Source: a virus. From it: a stretch of 64,000 bases of DNA. Positions within the stretch are counted from its first letter, which is position 1, and the number at the start of each line of letters is the position of its first letter. The stretch spans positions 59,770 through 123,769 of IMG/VR virus record IMGVR_UViG_3300042446_002147; one strand, written 5' to 3'. Under the pieces are notes generated by a model, which saw only the letters and a list, made by a program, of their open reading frames with translations, was not told the DNA's origin and did not search any database. The position numbers were made by a program, and so were the translations under genes. Below are positions 25,793-37,138 of this stretch, piece by piece.

Positions 25793-27973
25793 ATGGCAAA
25801 AACACCTTATATAAGACCGATAGCAGTTCAGGGGGGTACATTTTATACCTTCTCTTCTGCTGCAGAAGATCTCACATTAACATTTAATAATTCATTAAAG
25901 AAATTTAGTTTTTCTAAGTATGCTCTTTTGAAGATTCCTGAAATGGGATCTCCGACATATAAAGAAAACACTTTGCAATTTAATGCCATTGATACAACTT
26001 TTCTTGATGCAGCTTCTGGTAATTTCGTGTTAACAAACCCTAATAATCTTAGTCCTTCTCCTGAAATTTCATTTCAGAATTATTGTTTAAATTTAGAATC
26101 TACTGTTATCTCGGATCCTAATTACAATGCAGAATTAAAAAGAAACGTTTCTGAAAGAATTTTTTGGAAATGGATAAAAGAATTAGGGGGTGTTAGATAC
26201 AGATCAGCAAATACAAATGAGGTAGTAGCTTCTTTAAACCAGACTACAACCACAACGGTTAATGGGTTTCCTTACTCAGATAAAAGATGGGTAGAAGAAG
26301 ACACATTATTAACTGGCAATGGTACACCAACTCCTAGATATGAAAGAATAGTACAATATATTGGTGATATTGATGTGGTAAACTCTGTACAAAATACGGA
26401 TAATGCTTATTCGGAGGTTTATATTCATGTGCCAACAGGAGACGGAGGAACACCATATGTTCTATTTAAAACTGTTGCTGATGAGAATTATTATCCCGAT
26501 AGAACATTTACACATTTACCTCCAGATCCTTTAGACACTGAATATCTTCAAGGAAGAGATTCGGCTTCAGGTTTATATGGCCCTAACGGATTACCTAAAT
26601 TGGCTATATTCGATCAAGACGTTTTAGGAGAACCTGGTGTCACTGGAATATCTGCAACTGGTACATTTTTAAGTAATTGGTATTCACCTAGAGATGAGGC
26701 TAATTCTTATTTTACTGATCCTAGTTTCTTTGACAATAGCAATTATACATTGGAAAAATATGTATCTACTGCACCTGCTGGATATAGTGTAAATTATAAA
26801 AGAAGTAACCTAGATGGAGTACAAATTGATTTTGAACCATCGTCTTATAAAGCCATTCAAAATTATGTAGGGATTTCTACAATAGAAGAATGGAACGGAA
26901 CTCCCACTACAACTTCTTTTGAATTTAATGCAGTTCTTGTTTATTATGATGTTTACGATCCTAATAACCCAACAGATTCAGAAACAAATCTTTATGGTAT
27001 TTTATTCTTAAATGATCCTGAGCCTGTTTCTATTAATGCAGCTAAATTCCCCAATTTCAAGAAATTTAAGCCGGATCCTATTACTAAATTAAATGGTAAT
27101 TCTTACGGATTCAAAATAAATCTTAAGTTTGATACTGATGTGGAAAGCACAGGAGTAGAGCAAGCAATAAACGATTATTCTTCATTCTCGCTTTCTATCT
27201 TTATGGATGCAGCTACTGTTTTACAGGATGCAGCTAAGAATCTTAATGATAGAACATTAGAGATAATGGGAATGCAGGATCAAATTACTGCATTGACAGA
27301 TCTTATTATTAATACAGACGATAGCACAGATATAAAATTAAGATTAGATACAGTTGAAAAATCATTACAAGCAAATCAAGCTCTTTTTGATAACACTCAA
27401 GATATCTTAAGTTTAATTGAAAGAAATAGCGATACTATACAAAATATATTACAGAATCAGACATCTATAAATATGACTTATAACCTTGACCTTCTAAAAG
27501 ATGGTGATGGTACTTTTGTTGATAGATCAACTCCTAATATATTAAAAGTTGATGTTACACAGCAAGATTATAATATAGGAACTAATTCTTTATTTACTAT
27601 TAATCCTGTTGCTGGTAACACAGTATCACTTCAACTTTACACTAATTACCTTAAGCATAAAAATAATGGATTATCTATAACAGCAAATAATGATATTGTT
27701 ATTAAGATAGATGATACCACAAACAAATGGCAAAAGGGACAAGTTCTAAGATTAGTAATAGGTGATGATATAGATTTGGGTGTTTATTCATTGGTTATTT
27801 TAACTGATGCTTTAGGGGAATATCCAAAAGGAACTCCTTCAGGAGTACCTTATTCTAGTGTAGTTGCAGGATTTATAAATATTCAATTTCAAAATGCTTC
27901 TTACAAACCTATCTTTGATATTGTTTGTGTAGATGATAAAAATCTAATATTTGAAGTGGACCAAATAAAATAA
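25793..27973 (+). CDS. Virion structural protein (baseplate/fibre network), 726 aa
   Basis: The family is not recognised. The N-terminal half is beta-rich, with a short helical patch ERIFWKWIKELGGVRYR near residues 121-137. Residues ~470-560 form a helical, heptad-like coiled coil (LRLDTVEKSLQANQALFDNT, then IERNSDTIQNILQNQTS), suited to trimer formation. A small beta domain closes the protein. It follows the previous gene by 16 bases and precedes the next by 6, so the run 24853-37096 reads as one structural operon. A wedge or fibre-linking role is inferred from context. Confidence 0.5.
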   Translation: MAKTPYIRPIAVQGGTFYTFSSAAEDLTLTFNNSLKKFSFSKYALLKIPEMGSPTYKENTLQFNAIDTTFLDAASGNFVLTNPNNLSPSPEISFQNYCLNLESTVISDPNYNAELKRNVSERIFWKWIKELGGVRYRSANTNEVVASLNQTTTTTVNGFPYSDKRWVEEDTLLTGNGTPTPRYERIVQYIGDIDVVNSVQNTDNAYSEVYIHVPTGDGGTPYVLFKTVADENYYPDRTFTHLPPDPLDTEYLQGRDSASGLYGPNGLPKLAIFDQDVLGEPGVTGISATGTFLSNWYSPRDEANSYFTDPSFFDNSNYTLEKYVSTAPAGYSVNYKRSNLDGVQIDFEPSSYKAIQNYVGISTIEEWNGTPTTTSFEFNAVLVYYDVYDPNNPTDSETNLYGILFLNDPEPVSINAAKFPNFKKFKPDPITKLNGNSYGFKINLKFDTDVESTGVEQAINDYSSFSLSIFMDAATVLQDAAKNLNDRTLEIMGMQDQITALTDLIINTDDSTDIKLRLDTVEKSLQANQALFDNTQDILSLIERNSDTIQNILQNQTSINMTYNLDLLKDGDGTFVDRSTPNILKVDVTQQDYNIGTNSLFTINPVAGNTVSLQLYTNYLKHKNNGLSITANNDIVIKIDDTTNKWQKGQVLRLVIGDDIDLGVYSLVILTDALGEYPKGTPSGVPYSSVVAGFINIQFQNASYKPIFDIVCVDDKNLIFEVDQIK

Positions 27974-27979
27974 GATAAA

Positions 27980-30900
27980 ATGTCAAACACAAAAAATTCA
28001 TTCTCTTCTTTAATAGCTCAATTTTTAAGGCTTCAAAAGAATTCTTTAGAAATCATAAATAAATTGAATGATGTTGCGACATCATCTAAAGATTCTGTTC
28101 AAATTGAATTTTTAATGGACGATAACACTTCAGAGAATATTCAAATACCTTCTTATGGATTTTTAAAATCTGAGATTAATAGAATTGATAAAAATGTATT
28201 AGCACTTTCTGGGTTAGAAGACACTACAGCAAATATTAGAAAATCTGATGGCACTGTTTCTAAGATATATCAGGCTAATATATTAAAGGATCCTTTATCA
28301 CCAGGAAGTCTTCAAGTACCTGGTACATTTCAAGCTAGAAATAATTGGTTTTTTGAATCATTTTTAAATCCGCTTCTTTATGTTTCTATTGATGTAGAGA
28401 ATCAGATCCCAGTAAATTCTGAAAATGTTTACGTAAAAAGAATTATAGCTAACACTCAAACTGATGTGCAAAAAGCATATTTCGATGCTAATTTAAAAGG
28501 AAGAAATGATATTACTGATTCTGATTTTATTGATTCATTAAAAAGCCAGGGAATTCAATATTTTACTGATGAGCAAATAAATGAATTAGAATTAAGAACA
28601 ATAAGATATATTGGATCTTTTGGAGTACTTAGAATTTATGATGAAGAAACTCAGGTAACAGAAAATGGTATCACATCAACTAATACTGTTAGAAAATATA
28701 AGTTAACCACATTAAGATATACAGATACTTTAGCAACATCAACAGATTCTAGAACCCTAACAAAAGGTGACACTTTAATGACATCTGGGGGAACTAAATA
28801 TGAAATAACATCAATTGACACTACTAATCAAACATTATCTCTAAAAAGATTATTTGGATTTGAAGCAATAAAAATAGGAGATAATGCTCTTACAATTTAT
28901 TCTAATGTTTTATCTGATAGAATGGTAGATGTTAATGTGGGATTTGATGAAAGACAAGCTATTTTTATTAAATCTATTGATGGCGATTTTAATGTTGCAT
29001 CTAGTAAATATAGTCCTGGTGTTTGTTTCTTGTCTAATGAATTACAAATAAACACATCCGATGGTGTTAAGACATTATCCGAATTCTATTCTTCACAAGT
29101 TTCGGATTTTAGTAAGATCTTTATTTCTTCTGCTAAAGAGAATGTTATTCCTGCAGTTTATGGACAAACCCCTTCTGCTCCTGTAGTTTCTCCTGGAAAC
29201 TTTAAGGTAGTTAAAGTGAATTCACAGATAACAGATTCTAAAGAAAATGTAGATTTTAAAGATAAGATTAAAATTAAAACATCTTTAAAAAATGAAATAG
29301 GTTCAATAGACAGAGCAATAGATCAGACAAGAAAACAACTTTCTGAACTAACTACAACTTCTAAAGGGAAAACACCTACTGCTGAATACAAGAAATTAAA
29401 CGATAAGATCACTTCATTAGGCAAAGATAAACAAATCAGAACAGATTTATTAGCTACTACAATTACCGAAGTTAATAATCTAACTATTGCAGCACCTGAA
29501 TTAACGGAGGCTCCTAAATATAGAGTCAGAGGATTTTGGCCTATACCTGAGCCAATTATTGATTCTAAAACGGGAGAACAGAATATTGTTCAATTTAATG
29601 TGAGATACAGATACCTTTCATTAACAGGAAATTCTAATGGTACAACTCAGATTGATTATGTAGACAATAATGGGGTACAAAAGACTGGACAATTTACAAA
29701 TTGGACACAGTTTACAAGCGATTTAAGAAAGAAAGTATATGATTCTAATACTGGAACATATGTTTGGCAAATTGAAGATGTTAGTGATGCTAATACGGTA
29801 AATATAAATCAATTAGATATTGCTATAACCAAAGGAGAAAAGGTTGAAATACAAGTTCAATCTATATCTGAAGCTGGTTGGCCCACTAATCCTTTGACTT
29901 CTGATTGGTCAACTTCTGCTATAGTAGAATTCCCTGCTAATTTGGTTGTGTCAATAGACAACGGTGCTTTTATAGCACAAAATAGTATGGATCAGGCTGT
30001 AGTTAAAGTACAGGAGGATTTACAAGCTAAAGGATTAGACCAACATTTATCTACACAGTTTACATCTGGTGATAAATTTTATGCTCATAATTCATCTGCT
30101 ATTGCATCAGGATTCTTTGATGGAGCAGGAAAAGCATTAGATTTATTTCAGAAGTTAACTCAAATTGATAATGAATTACAATCATTAAGAGCATTAGTAG
30201 CTAAAGCAAAAGGCACTTTAGGTGTTTATATAAGAAGCGGTGGTACCTCTAATAAGATTAATCCTGGTAGTACAGTTAATTTATTTGCTGGATATTATGA
30301 TCAATTAATAGATCTTTCAAATCCAGGTAATAAAGGTAAAATAGCATCTGTGATTTATTACTTAGAATTAAGAAATGAAGCTGCTACGCCTTTAGAACTT
30401 TCTTCTTTAATACCTGGAGGACAAGGAGTTAAAGCACCTATCACAATAAGCGGACAGAACGATTATAACAATAACAGAAAATACGGAGAAACGCCAATTC
30501 AATTATCGGGTATTAACTCTGCTAATGTTGATGTTAATACACCGGGAGCATTTATACAAGCATCAGGATATCAAAGTGGTAATGCCTATTCACAATTTGT
30601 TTACACTAGGTATAAGAGTGTGGGATTAGGCGAGAATCTTTATTTTATTCCACCTACGGGTTTAATATGGAATAGTACTCAAGGTACTGCTGATGGCGCA
30701 TCACAATTACCTATAAATAATGATGGTATACTTATGCCTTTTGAGCAACCAGGAGCTCCTACAGGAGCTGGTGCTAATGCTAATATTTGGAGCGGAACTT
30801 ATACTTCAGCTTTACCTGATGGAAATGGTAGTCTAAATGAATTCTGTGTACATATATCGCATCCAGATATCAATGATGCATCTTCCAGTTCTTTTTCTAA

Positions 30901-31477
30901 TTTAGAAAGACCATTAGTAATTGGATCTGGAACTATGGCTTATCCTGCATTCAGACATGCTTTAGGATTTGAGACTGACACTAATATAACATCTTCTTTA
31001 TCAACAAGTTTACAAACACTTTCTACTCAACAATTAGAATACTATCCAGCTAATTCGGCATCAGCATTTGGTATTGACGATAATGCTTATCCTAATAAAT
31101 TAGGATTTATAGATTCTGATGAGTTCTTATGTGGTAAGTACTCTTGCGGATCTTATTTATTTATAGCACCAACCTCACACACTGCAATACAAATAGAAGG
31201 ATCAACACAGTTAGCTAAAAAGACATTAGAGTTTGGACAAGAAAACGCAATAACAGTTCCTTTAATTTTTCAAATGAGAGCTCAAGATAAATTAGGATTT
31301 ATTGGAGGATGGAGAAATGCTGGTAACCTTAAAAATATCACATACAGTAAAAAAATAGGAATAGATATACAAGTAAGAAACGAGGATTTATTTTCTCTTG
31401 ACGTTCTTGTAACCGGAAGCTATACTAAAACTTCGTTAGTTTCTCCAGCTTATTCACAAAGTAATCAAACTATTTAA
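27980..31477 (+). CDS. Large virion structural protein (1165 aa)
   Basis: The start is helical (FSSLIAQFLRLQKNSLEIINK). A coiled coil lies near residues 420-480 (DRAIDQTRKQLSELTT, then YKKLNDKITSLGKDKQI). Around 510-650 there is a region with fibronectin-III-like strands (QFNVRYRYLSL, then KVEIQVQSISEAGWPTNPLT). The C-terminal half is beta-rich and Gly/Ser-rich, like fibre or adhesin modules. It lies between two other large structural genes. The family is unknown; it is most likely part of the baseplate periphery or the long tail fibre. Confidence 0.5.
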   Translation: MSNTKNSFSSLIAQFLRLQKNSLEIINKLNDVATSSKDSVQIEFLMDDNTSENIQIPSYGFLKSEINRIDKNVLALSGLEDTTANIRKSDGTVSKIYQANILKDPLSPGSLQVPGTFQARNNWFFESFLNPLLYVSIDVENQIPVNSENVYVKRIIANTQTDVQKAYFDANLKGRNDITDSDFIDSLKSQGIQYFTDEQINELELRTIRYIGSFGVLRIYDEETQVTENGITSTNTVRKYKLTTLRYTDTLATSTDSRTLTKGDTLMTSGGTKYEITSIDTTNQTLSLKRLFGFEAIKIGDNALTIYSNVLSDRMVDVNVGFDERQAIFIKSIDGDFNVASSKYSPGVCFLSNELQINTSDGVKTLSEFYSSQVSDFSKIFISSAKENVIPAVYGQTPSAPVVSPGNFKVVKVNSQITDSKENVDFKDKIKIKTSLKNEIGSIDRAIDQTRKQLSELTTTSKGKTPTAEYKKLNDKITSLGKDKQIRTDLLATTITEVNNLTIAAPELTEAPKYRVRGFWPIPEPIIDSKTGEQNIVQFNVRYRYLSLTGNSNGTTQIDYVDNNGVQKTGQFTNWTQFTSDLRKKVYDSNTGTYVWQIEDVSDANTVNINQLDIAITKGEKVEIQVQSISEAGWPTNPLTSDWSTSAIVEFPANLVVSIDNGAFIAQNSMDQAVVKVQEDLQAKGLDQHLSTQFTSGDKFYAHNSSAIASGFFDGAGKALDLFQKLTQIDNELQSLRALVAKAKGTLGVYIRSGGTSNKINPGSTVNLFAGYYDQLIDLSNPGNKGKIASVIYYLELRNEAATPLELSSLIPGGQGVKAPITISGQNDYNNNRKYGETPIQLSGINSANVDVNTPGAFIQASGYQSGNAYSQFVYTRYKSVGLGENLYFIPPTGLIWNSTQGTADGASQLPINNDGILMPFEQPGAPTGAGANANIWSGTYTSALPDGNGSLNEFCVHISHPDINDASSSSFSNLERPLVIGSGTMAYPAFRHALGFETDTNITSSLSTSLQTLSTQQLEYYPANSASAFGIDDNAYPNKLGFIDSDEFLCGKYSCGSYLFIAPTSHTAIQIEGSTQLAKKTLEFGQENAITVPLIFQMRAQDKLGFIGGWRNAGNLKNITYSKKIGIDIQVRNEDLFSLDVLVTGSYTKTSLVSPAYSQSNQTI

Positions 31478-31480
31478 TAA

Positions 31481-34400
31481 GTGGCTAGAAAAATAATAAA
31501 ACAGACCTCATCTTTTGGGGTACTTAGAGCAAATCCTAGAATATCTGGTAATGTTAAAATAACCGTGGATTCTAGTAAAGGGATCTGGCTTAATTCGATA
31601 GATTCTAATTCGGAAATGTCTAATAGTGCTTATAAAGGATTTAGTATATCACCGGATTCATCATTTGATAAGGATTTATATAGATTTTTTGACGAGGGGA
31701 AGACTCCACCGCAATTTGTTTTTGGACTTATTGGAGAAGAAGAACCTGTACAAAATCAAACAAATGATCTATCAAGTGTATACAATTTCTTTTATAGCTC
31801 AGGTGTATCACCTTTAGCTTCTGATAGATATTCGGAAGATTTCACTTATCTTGCACCTTTATGGATAGGTGAGGATATTCCTGATCATTTTGTTATATTC
31901 AAAGTGAATGATCCTATAGATTATTCTTATAAGATACCAGTTACATCTTTAGTAGTGGGAAAATTATATAAAGTATTACAAGACACAACAGTAGATGCTA
32001 CTGCTCCTGGTTACTTACCTTATAAAATATCAAGTAATACTGTTACATATACGGACGGAAATGTTTTTACTGCTGCATCTACATTATTTAATGTTACACA
32101 AGGAAGCGGAACAGTGATATTATTAGATTCTTCTTATAATATAAGCTCCGTAGAGGACACAGAAAACCATTTCTATGATAAGATCTTACCTAAGGCTACA
32201 ATAGTGTCTACGTTCGATCTCACTGAAGATTCTGATATTGGTAAATATTTAAGAAAAATAAAAACAACTCCAGGATATACGGAGAATTTAATAGACGCAA
32301 GATTTGAAGATAATCAATTAACTACATTTAATGGGGTTAATTATAATGTTGGTATATTCGATAAAAAAGGTGATTATCTTTTTGATTATTATGAAAATGC
32401 AGAAACACAAATAGGATTTGAGGATTTTATAACTAATGGATTTAGAAATAATGGAATTCTTAGTTATAAACTATTAAATATGGAATTCCTATTTAATGAT
32501 ACAGACTCGGAAAATTACACCATAAATAGATATTTTGGTCTTTATGTTAATGCTCCAGAGTTAGCTAAATTTAAACTTGATGGGGATTCACTATTTAAAA
32601 GTCTTGGATCTTCAGGAAATACACCAATCCCAGATAGAAATGATAAGGGATATTATAGCCAAGAAAATAGTTATTTCCAATACAACGACAATGGTGTTAG
32701 AATTTATATAGATCCCAATTATATCACTGGTGTTCTTCCAAATTCTGATGATGTAAACATTTTAGAGCAAACCAAATTATTTTGGATAAAAGATAAGAAT
32801 GGAAATTTTCATTCATTAAAGAGAGAAATAGATTATGGAATAACTTCTCCGACTTCTTCTTATACAACTTATGGATTAGGTCCAACAGAGAATGAATTAG
32901 TTATACAAGATGTTTCTTTAGATCTTAGTTTACTTACTGGTAAAGATGATTCAACAAAGAAACAATATAAAGCAGTAAGCACGGGGGAAAAAGGAAGAGG
33001 ATATTCAGTAATAAGAATTGGCGGAACGTTAACAAACAACAATGAAAATTGTTTCTTATTTTATAATCCATTAGGAGCTTATGGAGTTCCTGGTTCTAAA
33101 TATGATATACTTAGAGCTTCTGATATGTCATCGATTGTAGATGAATGGGGTCCTGGAAGTTTTTATTCTCAAGATAGCACATACTATTATCATGCAGGAG
33201 GAACAAAAGAAGATATAGCAAAAGCATTATCGGGATTATTAAACAGTTTTAATTATAATTCATTTGAAGCATTTGAATCTGGTGATGAATTAGTAATAAG
33301 AACTAAAGCAACAGGTACACAGGAAAATAATAAATATTATCTTGACTTCTTTTTAAATCTGTCAACTAATCAAAGAATGCCAGATTCACAAAGAGGTATC
33401 GTTTTTATAAACGAGAAAGATGCCTGTGATATAAACCAAAAGCAATCTTTTGTTGGAGGATCTAATTATTCTAATACTAGAATAAAAGTTAAAATAGAAG
33501 ATGCAAATAAAATAGAAGTTGGTAAAACTTTTATTGACACAGTAAAAAATACATCAACCGATTCTTTTAGCGGATTATCAACATATTCTAATAAGTCTTC
33601 ATCTGTAGTTATAGGTAAGTATAGGTTCATTGATCAATATTCTAAAGATGAAAAAGGAGAGATTATAGGAATTAAAGACTTTGAAACTCATGCAACTTTA
33701 GAGATTAAGAATTTCACAGAAACTGTAGCCATTGGCTCATCTGGAGATATCTCTGCATTTAATACATACGATATACCTTTAGGAGTATTCTCATTCTACG
33801 GTCTAAGAGAGATTGATATGGATTTTTGGTCAAGTCAATATGGCTATACACCCACTGAGGAATATTATAAATACTTAGATGTTCAGCCTTCTGGAGTTAC
33901 TAAAATAATTCCAGGTAAAACATATTTTGTATCTAATGGAGCAGAAATAACATACGGGGCTTCATCTATAAATGGTCCTGATTTCTTTGAAGGTATTGCA
34001 GGAAATGAAGAATATACTCTGGTTACTTCCTCTACAGGAGCAGAGTCTAATGTTTTTCCTACATTATCATCAAGAGGTCTTATAACATCAGGAATAACGG
34101 GAAGTAATTTTGATTATACTTTCTATCCAGACCTAGATGCTTTCCCTGGATTTTATGGGATACAATCTCTACAATTTATTAATAATACTAATGGTATTGA
34201 TACTAAATATGATGTATTAAATTTTGGTAAATTAGACTCTGAATATGATTACACTCAAGATAATTATAATCCTGAATTTGCTTTAAAAAGTAGGGTAAGT
34301 CCTTATATAACAAAATGGGTTTATAACGGAGGAACAGATATTAGAGGAAATGGATACAGACTAAATTCAAATATTGCTTTTAGTCCTCTAAATTTCTCAC

Positions 34401-37096
34401 CAAGCTTTTTTAAAAGATCGCAAGATCCACAATACTTTACCCACGAATGGTATCATCTACAGAAACCCCCTTATTCTATACCAGAATCAAATCTTCATAT
34501 TGATAAAAATTATTTAGCAGAAGAAATAGATGAGACTTTATTGACTGATACCAATCCCTCTTTAAGAGATTATTTCTTAGATTATTTCTCAATTGAAGGT
34601 GAGGATCTTAATCCTTATTACCCTACAAGTTCAACAATTGATAAAATAGATTTAACGGAAAGATTCTCACTGTTCAATTTCAATTCAGGAAATGGATTTT
34701 CTGAAACATTATATAGAGGAGCTAAGGTAAGGATCAAGAGAACATTTACTGATTATGCACAGGGGGAATCTATAAAATATGTAGATGATGATACATTTTA
34801 TGATGATTACAAATTCTCTTGTGTAATAGTTCCTATAAAAAATATAAGTGACGAGATACAGACACCGGTAAAAGTTAAAATTATTGAAAATAGAACTTTT
34901 AAAAATATCACTTTTGTTGTTGAGGTTCTTATTGAAGATGCTAGAGCATTAGATTTTGAAAATATTAGCCCGGAACTTCAATATTTGAATCTTGACTATT
35001 TCTTACTTTATTCTCTAAAAGATAAACTAGATAGCCAATATTATCCAGTAAGCTCACCACCTAGTTGGTTACCTAATAATGATATTGAATTACCAAAAAT
35101 AGGAGATGTTAAACTTTCTTCTTCTTTGAATGTCTCAACCAATCCCAATTCACAAGGATTTTTCTCCATAGTTAATAGTTTTACAACAGGAGATTCTGGA
35201 ACTATATATGTTGTACCAAATCCTAATTATGAATCAGATCTAAGAGAGGAAATTAATTTTACATATTTACCTAGTGTGGTACCTTCTGTAGCTGGCCCAA
35301 ATTCTACTAGTCCTGGATCTTTCTACGGAATAGTAGGAAATTCAGGAGTAGGAGGTGGTTATACTTTACCTTTCCCTACGGGAGTTTCAGAAGATGCTGT
35401 TAAATTCACAGCTATTGATTCTAATTATGGATTTGATTTCAGTGAAATTGGTTTAGCAGGTCCTTTAGATATACCATCAACCGCTAATTACACTGCTATT
35501 TCGAATATACCAATTTATCAAAGAGAAGGAGGCAAATCATACTGGGGTAATATATTAGAAAAAATATCATTTGCTAATTTATCACTTTGGGTTAATACTG
35601 AATATCCATATATAGAATATAAGACTTATGTGTGGAACGAAACGACTAATACCACGGATATTTTAGATAATCAGTTTGTTTTAGAATTCATTAAACCTTC
35701 TACATTTGTTCAAAATTCTATTCTATTCCCTGAAGAAATAGAAGATAAACCTCAAGAGCTTTCTTTATTTAACGTGGGATATAATATAACAGAATTAGAG
35801 GGAGAAACAGAATTATACAGATATGGCGGAGGTTATATTCCTAGCTTTAGAGAGATTCTAAAATTTGAGAATGTAAAGTATGACATACCTTTATGGACTA
35901 CGCCTTCTGCTTATACATTTACTGTTAAAGTTACCGATAAAATAGAGGGGACAGAACTATATGATTTAGGTGCTAATTTATGTTACGAAATAAACGGGAA
36001 CACACAAGGGGAAATATCATTAATCAAAGGTGTCACTTATTTCTTTAATCTTAGCGATTCTAGTAATACTGGATATCATATATATTTTTCTCGAAATAAT
36101 ATTGGCAATTCTTATTCCACTGATGCTTTAACTCAAGGATATAGCTTAATTGGAACACCAGGAACTTCGGGATCTTATATAATGTTTAAGGTTCCTTATG
36201 ACTTTTCTTCTGAAGTTTATTATGTTGCAGAGGGGGGAAAATATATGGGACATAAAATAAATGTAATAGATTCTATAGAATATTCATATTGTTCTTTTGG
36301 TCCAAGTAAGGATAATTTTGGAAACGTTAAAAACGTTAACTATTATAAATATGCAACCGATTGGATATTCAGAATAGGACAGAATTCTCCATATAATCCC
36401 ACTTATAATTTAATAGGTGAAACACCAATAGATAAAAGAGATCTTTCTCTTTTTGAGAGCTCTTGGGACGCAGGATTTTATAGACAATACTCGGGTCCTA
36501 CTGGATATGTGAGTTTGCCGGGAACTAAAAATATGAAAGAAGAAAAATCTTTCTTTGGTAGCAAAGTAATGCAAACCCCTGACACAATTAATTCACAAAA
36601 ACAGATTGTTTATCCTAATTCACTTAAAGGCGTATTAGATCTTAATTATAACAATTATGCTAATTACGAAATACTTTGGGAAAACACACCAACAGAACTA
36701 AGAGGTGTTCTATTAGTTGATAGAATGTTAACAAGATTCTTCTTAGAAAATGGAGGTAAAGAATCTTTTAATAAATTTATAATTCCTGAATTTGGATTTG
36801 GTAGTTTGTCTGATGTGGATGATGATTTTATAGAATACATAAAATTAAATGTATTGCCTATTTTCCAATCTAAAGATAATGGATCTTATTTGAAAAAAAC
36901 ACCAGTTGCAGACACGCAGACATTAATTCCCGTTACTGGTGATCTTGCAGATTATCAAAAATTAATAAATGGCTATTACCCTTCACAAGAGATTAGATAC
37001 ACTAAAGTTAATGAATTAAAATACGAATTTAGAATACCAAAGGATCCTTCATTTAATTATTCTCTAGCATTTTCTATACAGATAGGGAAAATTTAA
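31481..37096 (+). CDS. Giant virion structural protein (1871 aa), GTG start
   Basis: The reading frame begins at a GTG three bases after the upstream stop; no ATG lies near the start, and the protein sequence from GTG (ARKIIKQTSSFGVLRANPRI) reads as a natural N-terminus. The protein is beta-rich throughout and rich in Tyr, Asn and Ser. No enzymatic motif is visible. Near residues 1480-1590 a cupredoxin-like pattern can be seen (KGVTYFFNLSDSSNTGYHIY, then VYYVAEGGKYMGHKI), which may be a beta-sandwich. It is likely a baseplate/fibre component; its exact role is unknown. Confidence 0.5.
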   Translation: MARKIIKQTSSFGVLRANPRISGNVKITVDSSKGIWLNSIDSNSEMSNSAYKGFSISPDSSFDKDLYRFFDEGKTPPQFVFGLIGEEEPVQNQTNDLSSVYNFFYSSGVSPLASDRYSEDFTYLAPLWIGEDIPDHFVIFKVNDPIDYSYKIPVTSLVVGKLYKVLQDTTVDATAPGYLPYKISSNTVTYTDGNVFTAASTLFNVTQGSGTVILLDSSYNISSVEDTENHFYDKILPKATIVSTFDLTEDSDIGKYLRKIKTTPGYTENLIDARFEDNQLTTFNGVNYNVGIFDKKGDYLFDYYENAETQIGFEDFITNGFRNNGILSYKLLNMEFLFNDTDSENYTINRYFGLYVNAPELAKFKLDGDSLFKSLGSSGNTPIPDRNDKGYYSQENSYFQYNDNGVRIYIDPNYITGVLPNSDDVNILEQTKLFWIKDKNGNFHSLKREIDYGITSPTSSYTTYGLGPTENELVIQDVSLDLSLLTGKDDSTKKQYKAVSTGEKGRGYSVIRIGGTLTNNNENCFLFYNPLGAYGVPGSKYDILRASDMSSIVDEWGPGSFYSQDSTYYYHAGGTKEDIAKALSGLLNSFNYNSFEAFESGDELVIRTKATGTQENNKYYLDFFLNLSTNQRMPDSQRGIVFINEKDACDINQKQSFVGGSNYSNTRIKVKIEDANKIEVGKTFIDTVKNTSTDSFSGLSTYSNKSSSVVIGKYRFIDQYSKDEKGEIIGIKDFETHATLEIKNFTETVAIGSSGDISAFNTYDIPLGVFSFYGLREIDMDFWSSQYGYTPTEEYYKYLDVQPSGVTKIIPGKTYFVSNGAEITYGASSINGPDFFEGIAGNEEYTLVTSSTGAESNVFPTLSSRGLITSGITGSNFDYTFYPDLDAFPGFYGIQSLQFINNTNGIDTKYDVLNFGKLDSEYDYTQDNYNPEFALKSRVSPYITKWVYNGGTDIRGNGYRLNSNIAFSPLNFSPSFFKRSQDPQYFTHEWYHLQKPPYSIPESNLHIDKNYLAEEIDETLLTDTNPSLRDYFLDYFSIEGEDLNPYYPTSSTIDKIDLTERFSLFNFNSGNGFSETLYRGAKVRIKRTFTDYAQGESIKYVDDDTFYDDYKFSCVIVPIKNISDEIQTPVKVKIIENRTFKNITFVVEVLIEDARALDFENISPELQYLNLDYFLLYSLKDKLDSQYYPVSSPPSWLPNNDIELPKIGDVKLSSSLNVSTNPNSQGFFSIVNSFTTGDSGTIYVVPNPNYESDLREEINFTYLPSVVPSVAGPNSTSPGSFYGIVGNSGVGGGYTLPFPTGVSEDAVKFTAIDSNYGFDFSEIGLAGPLDIPSTANYTAISNIPIYQREGGKSYWGNILEKISFANLSLWVNTEYPYIEYKTYVWNETTNTTDILDNQFVLEFIKPSTFVQNSILFPEEIEDKPQELSLFNVGYNITELEGETELYRYGGGYIPSFREILKFENVKYDIPLWTTPSAYTFTVKVTDKIEGTELYDLGANLCYEINGNTQGEISLIKGVTYFFNLSDSSNTGYHIYFSRNNIGNSYSTDALTQGYSLIGTPGTSGSYIMFKVPYDFSSEVYYVAEGGKYMGHKINVIDSIEYSYCSFGPSKDNFGNVKNVNYYKYATDWIFRIGQNSPYNPTYNLIGETPIDKRDLSLFESSWDAGFYRQYSGPTGYVSLPGTKNMKEEKSFFGSKVMQTPDTINSQKQIVYPNSLKGVLDLNYNNYANYEILWENTPTELRGVLLVDRMLTRFFLENGGKESFNKFIIPEFGFGSLSDVDDDFIEYIKLNVLPIFQSKDNGSYLKKTPVADTQTLIPVTGDLADYQKLINGYYPSQEIRYTKVNELKYEFRIPKDPSFNYSLAFSIQIGKI

Positions 37097-37112
37097 TGAG
37101 GATCGAATTTTT

Positions 37113-37135
37113 GATATATATTGTAACTATAAATA
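37113..37135 (+). promoter_or_regulatory. GATATATATT and TATAAATA promoter-like elements
   Basis: GATATATATT at 37113-37122 ends 16 bases before the ATG at 37139, a spacing shared with other copies. TATAAATA at 37128-37135 equals the T4 late-promoter box but lies only 3 bases from the ATG. Either could start a unit for the collagen-like fibre gene. Confidence 0.35.
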
Positions 37136-37138
37136 GAG